Below the pieces are notes generated by a model. The model saw only the letters and a program-made list of their open reading frames with translations, did no database searches and was not told the DNA's origin. DNA of 64,000 bases from Apteryx mantelli (Eukaryota; Chordata; Aves; Apterygiformes; Apterygidae), in contig NC_089991.1 in NCBI RefSeq assembly GCF_036417845.1, positions 10,855,001-10,919,000 on the forward strand. Reading direction: 5' to 3'. Position numbers and translations under genes: made by a program. This document shows, one piece after another, positions 58,501 to 64,000 of the stretch (positions within the stretch are counted from its first letter, which is position 1; each line of letters opens with the position of its first letter).

Positions 58501-60947
58501 AGAAGTTGCTGGTCCTTAAAGTAATCCTTCCAATAGAAAACGTAACTTGAGGCAAACTGGGAGACCACATGAGTCATGAACTTACTTGCAAACACAAAGC
58601 AAAAAGAAAGCAATACATCAATATGATTATACTGTGATCACCCGGGCTATCAACAGCAATAATTTTGGGAGATGGCAGAATTTCTTAAAGAATGGTCCAC
58701 AAATCAGCAATATCATAGAGTCTTTTGAAGAGTAAGAAGTACTGAGAATCACATAAGAGAGTCTGGAAAGGGAATCATTTTGCTAAAAGCAGCTGTGTTT
58801 AATCAAAACTTTTTTTAAAACCCTGTATCACTGAACATATATTCCAGAAAGATCGCCTGCAAAGAGTTCACATGAAGAACTTGAGAGCTAATTTGCAGTG
58901 TATACACCCAAATACAGTCCTGCTCATAGCCTCTGCCTATAGGTAAAGGCAAATCTAAGAAAGAGCAACAAATTCCAAGTTTAGAGAGAGGTATTAAAAG
59001 TGAATACACTTCTTAGTATCAAAGCAGCTGTTACCTTGCTCTTCGCTTAAACCATCTACTCTTCTTTTTGAAAACAAAACTGTATTCATCGCTTTGTCCA
59101 TAAGCAATAGCAATATCCTCCAATTCTTGCATCACTGTCTGGGCACACTTGGTCATCAGATGAAGAGCACGGTCATCATTTGGCTTTTTGAACTCATGTT
59201 GCTCAGCAAACCTTCAAAGCAAAAATGGTTGAATAAGAATCCTTTAAAATGCTACTCGAAAATGCTACCCCATTAATTTTCATCACATTTACTTCCCATG
59301 AATATTGATTTCCAGTATCCTGTCAATACTGACAGAGAATTCCCTCCAGGTATGAACAACAGTAACAACAAACTGTGCTTATACATCCCCGATAACCCAT
59401 TCACTTTCCCATCAGTATCTCATCCTAACTATATAACAGTCCTTCCAAACGGCTGCTTTCCCTGTTTTACTTGTAATAAGAGGATGACAAATAACATTTT
59501 CTGCGACCTCACTTTGCCCTAGGGTGCCTTTTATACTCTGTCCAACAAAGGTAACATTTCCGTCAATCGTCAAAACTCAAGAGCGTTACCAGAACCACAC
59601 TTCACCAAAGCACCATCTGGAAGAGCAACTTTCAGAGATCAAAACCCCAGCAAGAATATGTGCCATCTGCCACTCTAGAGAACCGTGACCCATTTATCCT
59701 GAAAAAAGCTGAATATCACAAAGATATTGACTCCACACATAAATAAATATTCTTGTGTACCAGTTGCAGTCCTTCCCTCAACCCGTCCAAGCCACTGTTA
59801 CACCATTTACCTATCACCCCACAGAAGTCACAGTTCTTAAGCTGTACATGGCCCATAAAGACAAATACCAGTAGTAGTGAGAGACTCTGGAGAAGCTGAA
59901 TGAAAGAATTTCTGGGGCCTAACCACTGCCCCTGCAGAGTTCACACAGCTCAAGCGAGGCACAGACGCATTTCAGGAATCCATGGTCATTAGCCCGAAAT
60001 CAGTCAGGACATCAGGGATCTATGTTCTTTGCCCTGGGGCCAGCACTCCGCTTTGCACTGCACCCTGCAGCCCAGCACCCTACATGCACCACCTCCACAT
60101 CCCAGGGTGCCAGGCTAACCCTGGGACACAGCACCCTGCTCTGCACCGCACCCTGCGGCCCAACACCTTATGTGCACTACCTCCACACCCCACAGTGCCA
60201 GCCTAACCCTGGGACACAGCACCCTGTGACCCAGCACCCTACAGCCACCGCCTCCACACCCCAGGGTGCCAGGCTAACCCTGGGACACAGCACCCTGCTC
60301 TGCACCGCACCCTGGGACCCAGCACCCTACGTGCACCACCTCCACACCCCAGGGTGCCAGGCTAACCCTGGGGCACAGCATCCTGCGGCCCAGCACCCTG
60401 CGAGCACCACCTCCGCACCCCAGGGTGCCAGGCTAACCCTGGGACACAGCACCCCGCTCTGCACCGCACCCTGGGACCCAGCACCCTACGTGCACCACCT
60501 CCGCACCCCAGGGTGCCAGGCTAACCCTGGGACACAGCACCCCGCTCTGCACCGCACCCTGCGGCCCAGCACCCCTACGTGCACCACCTCCGCACGCCAG
60601 GGTGCCAGGCTAACCGCCGGGGCCCATTAGGAGACTCCCCCCTCCCCCCCAAACACGCACCTCAGCCCCCCTTTCCTCCCCTCCCACTGGCTGAGGCGTC
60701 GCCATGGCAACCGCGCTGCTATAAGCGCCACGGCCATTGGCTGCCCGCCCGGCCCCTACCGGTGGAAGTTGCGGCCGTCTAGCCGGACCACTATCCAGCA
60801 GTTGGGGAGGCACGTGTCGGCCGTCTCGAAGTCCCGCACGTACTCGAACTTGCTCTTCGCCATAAGGAGGCGGCGGCCGCACGGACGCCTCACGCACCTC
60901 CCGCTCGCAGCACAGATGGCCGCTGTGGCCCGCCAGCTCCGCAGCAT
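55361..60947 (-). CDS. THG1L: THG1L, tRNA-His guanylyltransferase (Thg1-like), complete, six exons
   Basis: Thg1 enzymes add the 5' G-1 of tRNA-His by reverse (3'-5') polymerisation using ATP/GTP. The vertebrate form is mainly mitochondrial. Exons (minus strand): 60947-60760, 59211-59035, 58584-58415, 57697-57609, 56971-56864, 55522-55361. Phases and splice sites agree and give 297 residues (human about 298). The N-terminal 28 residues before MAKSKFEY are Arg/Ala-rich ([19 protein letters not shown]), as for a mitochondrial presequence. The catalytic palm carries RLDGRNFHR (Asp57) and YGQSDEYSF (Asp104), the two metal-binding carboxylates of the family. The HINN-type signature appears as [12 protein letters not shown], followed by [15 protein letters not shown] and the C-terminal [16 protein letters not shown]. 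The alternative start at Met29 would give a form without the presequence. Confidence 0.97.
55523..56863 (-). other. THG1L: THG1L intron 5
   Basis: 1.3-kb AT-rich intron. A short duplicated AGATACATCAGT lies near 56,522-56,550. Nothing else was recognised. Confidence 0.75.
56864..56971 (-). CDS. THG1L: THG1L exon 5
   Basis: 108 bp, phase 0 at both ends, acceptor ctgtcag, donor GTAAAA. It reads [36 protein letters not shown]. Confidence 0.95.
56972..57608 (-). other. THG1L: THG1L intron 4
   Basis: 637-bp AT-rich intron with an A-run at about 57,001-57,011. No other feature. Confidence 0.75.
57609..57697 (-). CDS. THG1L: THG1L exon 4
   Basis: 89 bp with acceptor ttctgtag and donor GTAAGA. It reads (C)[29 protein letters not shown], containing the HINN-type family signature. 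Confidence 0.95.
57698..58414 (-). other. THG1L: THG1L intron 3
   Basis: 717-bp AT-rich intron, nothing recognised. Confidence 0.75.
58415..58584 (-). CDS. THG1L: THG1L exon 3
   Basis: 170 bp. It reads (S)[35 protein letters not shown] and [21 protein letters not shown] and one base of Cys; donor GTAAGC. Confidence 0.95.
58585..59034 (-). other. THG1L: THG1L intron 2
   Basis: 450-bp intron, nothing recognised. Confidence 0.75.
59035..59211 (-). CDS. THG1L: THG1L exon 2
   Basis: 177 bp with acceptor tttgaag and donor GTAACA. It reads (R)[52 protein letters not shown] and ends with AG of a Ser codon. It carries the second catalytic Asp. Confidence 0.95.
59212..60759 (-). other. THG1L: THG1L intron 1
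   Basis: 1.5-kb intron: ordinary sequence next to exon 2, the minisatellite at 60,109-60,617, then a C-rich (sense G-rich) stretch and a perfect RFX X-box (60698-60711) next to exon 1. Confidence 0.75.
60109..60617. repeat. alternating 88/71-bp minisatellite in THG1L intron 1
   Basis: Units starting GCCAGGCTAACCCTGGG begin at 60109, 60197, 60268, 60356, 60427, 60515 and 60604 (partial), i.e. lengths 88, 71, 88, 71, 88, 89 bp and a stub. The short units lack the 17 bp CTCTGCACCGCACCCTG. A degenerate copy precedes the array from about 60,031. Across each junction CCCAGGGT and ACCCTGGG form an 8-bp inverted repeat around GCCAGGCTA. Read directly from the sequence. Confidence 0.92.
60760..60947 (-). 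CDS. THG1L: THG1L exon 1
   Basis: ATG at 60947-60945 ([12 protein letters not shown]); second in-frame ATG at codon 29 ([13 protein letters not shown]). It ends NFH and CG of an Arg codon, donor GTAGGG. It includes the first metal-binding motif RLDGRNF. Confidence 0.93.
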
Positions 60948-61541
60948 GGCCGGAACGGAAGCGGAAGCAGCGAGCACCCTCCGAGGGTACAGCAAGGAGC
61001 CCTTCTGGGCCACGAGGCGGACCTCTCTATGGCTCCGCGGGTCCTCCAGCCAGTGGGGCTGCTGTGCCGAGGCAGGGCTCGGTGCCCCGGGGACCGGGGG
61101 CCGCCAGGTCTCCGCCCCGTGGAGCAAGAGGCGCTGTGCAGCGCCGGGGACGCGCGTGGTTGATGGGGAGGGCGTAGGCAGGAGGGGCTCGCAGCGCTGA
61201 GGACCCGTCCCCTCGGCTGCGCCGGGGCCGCCATGCCGCCAGCGGGGAGGGGATGGCCGCGGCGGGCCCCGGTTTGGGGCGGGGGGCGCAGGGTCGGGGC
61301 GAAGCGCCCGGCGCCGCAGCAGGCCCGCAGGAAGTGCGGGGGAACGGGCCGAGGGGCAAAGCGCCCGGCGCCGCCGCCAACGGTCTCCACGGCGACCGCA
61401 TTGTGAGGCGCGAGGCGGGCGGGGGCGGGGAGGGGAGCAGCGGCGCGCGAGGCCATTGGTGCGCGCGGCGCGGGCGGAGGGCGCGGGAGGGCGTTGCGAG
61501 CGTTTGCGCCCCAACCGCAGGCGGCAAACGGCCGCGGCGTC

Positions 61542-64000
<2,459 letters not shown>

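Noticed and set aside
60022-60630. Plus-strand 202-codon repetitive frame
   Set aside because: A translation of the 88/71-bp minisatellite in THG1L intron 1.

Overview
This is vertebrate nuclear DNA, most likely from a bird (a sauropsid at least). It contains spliced genes with GT-AG introns, compact introns and intergenic space, few interspersed repeats apart from old MIR/CR1-like relics, and very GC-rich CpG-island first exons. The gene order is conserved with the human 5q33 neighbourhood: CLINT1 (+), LSM11 (-), THG1L (-), SOX30 (+). The species cannot be named from the sequence alone.

Layout. Positions 1-20,260 hold the 3' three quarters of CLINT1 (epsinR/enthoprotin): seven coding exons (1219-18864) and a 3'UTR of about 1.4 kb. 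The ENTH-domain exons lie to the left of the window. Positions 20,260-41,800 are intergenic with no recognisable protein gene. This stretch holds AT-rich blocks that look like conserved regulatory DNA, a pair of adjacent perfect stem-loops (24,799-24,863), two MIR-like SINE relics near 35.1 and 35.7 kb, weak CR1-type LINE relics, a small orphan CpG cluster (about 31.9 kb) and a purine-rich tract (40.6-41.8 kb). Complete LSM11 lies on the minus strand (four exons, 43,593-52,207, 360 residues). Its first intron begins with a G-rich (sense-strand) minisatellite. Complete THG1L follows on the minus strand (six exons, 55,361-60,947, 297 residues), with a second minisatellite in its first intron. 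SOX30 (+) starts at about 61,542, head-to-head with THG1L across a 594-bp CpG-rich gap. Its first two coding exons, including the HMG box, are present and it runs off the right edge.

The genes do not form an operon or a pathway. CLINT1 is a clathrin adaptor acting at the trans-Golgi network and endosomes. LSM11 is a U7 snRNP core protein for histone pre-mRNA 3' processing. THG1L adds or repairs the 5' guanosine of tRNA-His. SOX30 is a germline HMG-box regulator. The main regulatory link visible here is the shared THG1L/SOX30 CpG island, which carries two RFX X-box-like sites.

The most unusual structures are: three TGATTAAT homeodomain-type sites spaced 52 and 51 bp apart in a CLINT1 intron, the tandem hairpins, the 87-bp G-quadruplex-prone minisatellite directly after the LSM11 exon 1 donor, and the alternating 88/71-bp minisatellite in THG1L. 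I found no clear evidence of a previously undescribed protein-coding system, provirus, CRISPR array or RNA gene cluster.
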